A stretch of 64,000 nt of DNA from NCBI RefSeq assembly GCF_016894445.1, contig NZ_CP056775.1, positions 1,180,001-1,244,000 on the forward strand. Direction: 5' to 3'. Source of the DNA: Dyadobacter sandarakinus (GTDB lineage Bacteria > Bacteroidota > Bacteroidia > Cytophagales > Spirosomataceae). Made by a program: the position numbers and the translations under genes. Shown here in pieces: positions 63,088 to 64,000 of the stretch; within the stretch, counting starts at the first letter, position 1; every line of letters starts with the position of its first letter. Below the pieces are notes generated by a model that was given only the letters and a program-made list of their open reading frames with translations, was not told the origin of the DNA and did not search any database.

Positions 63088-64000
63088 ATGATCGATCTTG
63101 TCATTGAAGCCCGGAAGGCAGCCATCAGCGAGGCCGTGATGGTCAGGCGCATCCTTCCGTTCCGGTTGCGGCGGATGGTAGGACCATTCATATTCATGGA
63201 CCATGCCGGTCCCATTGCACAGGTTCCCGCCAATCCTTCTTCCCTGGACGTGCTGCCGCATCCGCATATCGGTCTTTCTACTGTCAGCTACCTTTTCGGC
63301 GGCCAGGTTACCCATCGTGACAGTCTGGGTGTGGAGCAGGTGATCAGGCCGGGGGAGGTCAACTGGATGACTGCCGGCAGTGGCATTGCACATTCCGAAC
63401 GTTTCGAGGACCCGGCTGCACTGGCAGGTGGTCTGGAAATGATCCAGACCTGGGTAGCGCTGCCTGAAAAAGACGAGGAGGCAATGCCCTCTTTCCGCAA
63501 CTACGGTGCGGGGGAGCTTCCGGTATTTACCGATAAGGGAATATGGATGCGGCAGATTGCGGGCGAGGCATACGGACTCAGTAGTCCGGTTGCCACGAGC
63601 TCACCCCTGTTTTACCTGCATGTGCTGCTGGAACCCGGCGCGCGTTTCGGCGTTCCCGGCGGATATACCGAGCGTGCGGCATACGTGGTCAAAGGGAGTG
63701 TGGAGGTGGCAGGTACGCTGTACCGGCCGGGTACCATGCTGTGTTTCGGACCAGGCAATGATCCCGTCATCACCAGCAGGGAAGGTGCCACGGTGATGCT
63801 GCTCGGCGGAGAACCTTTGGGTGAACGCTTCATCTGGTGGAACTTTGTTTCATCCCGTAAGGAGCGCATTGAGCAGGCGAAAGAGGACTGGAAACAGGGG
63901 AGGATTTTACTTCCGCCTTCGGACAACCATGACTTTATACCGCTGCCCGACGACCATTCACGTCCTGCCGGAACAGCGCCCCGTCCTGAACCGCTTTCCT
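63088..64000 (+). CDS. Pirin family protein (C-terminus cut by window edge)
   Basis: At least 304 residues, open to the window end; it is near the full length of a pirin, so only a few residues are missing. Bicupin fold. The N-terminal cupin has MDHAGPI, HPHIGLSTVSYLFGG with the metal-site histidines, HRDSLG and GEVNWMTAGSGIAHSERF. The C-terminal cupin is weaker (PGGYTERAAYVVKGSVEVAG). Some pirins are quercetin dioxygenases or redox-sensing regulators; this one cannot be assigned further. Start ATG at 63088 directly after the terminator hairpin. Confidence 0.92.
   Translation, partial: MIDLVIEARKAAISEAVMVRRILPFRLRRMVGPFIFMDHAGPIAQVPANPSSLDVLPHPHIGLSTVSYLFGGQVTHRDSLGVEQVIRPGEVNWMTAGSGIAHSERFEDPAALAGGLEMIQTWVALPEKDEEAMPSFRNYGAGELPVFTDKGIWMRQIAGEAYGLSSPVATSSPLFYLHVLLEPGARFGVPGGYTERAAYVVKGSVEVAGTLYRPGTMLCFGPGNDPVITSREGATVMLLGGEPLGERFIWWNFVSSRKERIEQAKEDWKQGRILLPPSDNHDFIPLPDDHSRPAGTAPRPEPLS

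Overview
The window looks like a chromosomal segment of a Bacteroidota bacterium, most likely order Cytophagales and close to Dyadobacter or Spirosomataceae. This rests on SusC/SusD pairs, a one-protein hybrid two-component regulator, a FecR/ECF-sigma pair, a type IX secretion C-terminal domain, promoter -7 boxes of the form TAnnTTTG, weak Shine-Dalgarno sequences and a roughly 50% GC base composition. I saw no rRNA, tRNA, CRISPR array, prophage or insertion sequence. The first gene (N-terminus) and the last gene (C-terminus) are cut by the window edges.

Layout. (1) 1-11644: a compact polysaccharide utilisation locus with hybrid sensor/regulator, SusC, SusD, a TIG-domain surface glycan-binding lipoprotein and a secreted GH44 endo-glucanase; the likely target is a beta-glucan such as xyloglucan. 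(2) 11724-15537 (minus): an SDR oxidoreductase, an AraC regulator, and the two halves of a plant Tm-1-like protein as adjacent genes. (3) 15692-21186: DUF1684, TolB/TPR, unknown, DUF4349 lipoprotein and ClC genes; two of the promoters carry the same 16-bp inverted repeat between -33 and -7. (4) 21338-28098 (minus): ECF sigma, FecR anti-sigma, STN-type SusC and SusD, a trans-envelope-regulated uptake system without a linked enzyme. (5) 28376-31927: small lipoproteins and unknown proteins (DUF3891, DUF4142), plus an attenuator-like leader element. (6) 32061-38514: two tandem AhpD-like proteins, a TonB receptor, an MFS transporter and a DUF3179 protein. (7) 39100-55656: a large glycan/glycoconjugate biosynthesis cluster. 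(8) 55852-64000: PAS kinases and a response regulator, FRG-domain protein, two DUF421 membrane proteins with zinc ribbons, an MBL hydrolase and a pirin.

The most interesting part is region 7. It encodes a CmoB-like methyltransferase, two GH39-like TIM barrels, a GT9-like transferase, an Fe-S F420-dehydrogenase-beta-like protein, a polysaccharide pyruvyl transferase, two NDP-sugar epimerases, an MDR dehydrogenase, a Gfo/Idh/MocA oxidoreductase, a GT4 transferase and three tandem CgeB-like transferases, mostly in overlapping genes. One barrel (39857-40741) is a circular permutation of the other: it begins at the strand-4 WNEPNN motif and ends with the strand 1-3 half. The other barrel (47173-49224) has normal order and is fused to a sugar-nucleotide epimerase. 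I infer that the cluster makes a methylated, pyruvylated, unusual surface or secreted glycoconjugate. No flippase, polymerase or exporter is present in the window.
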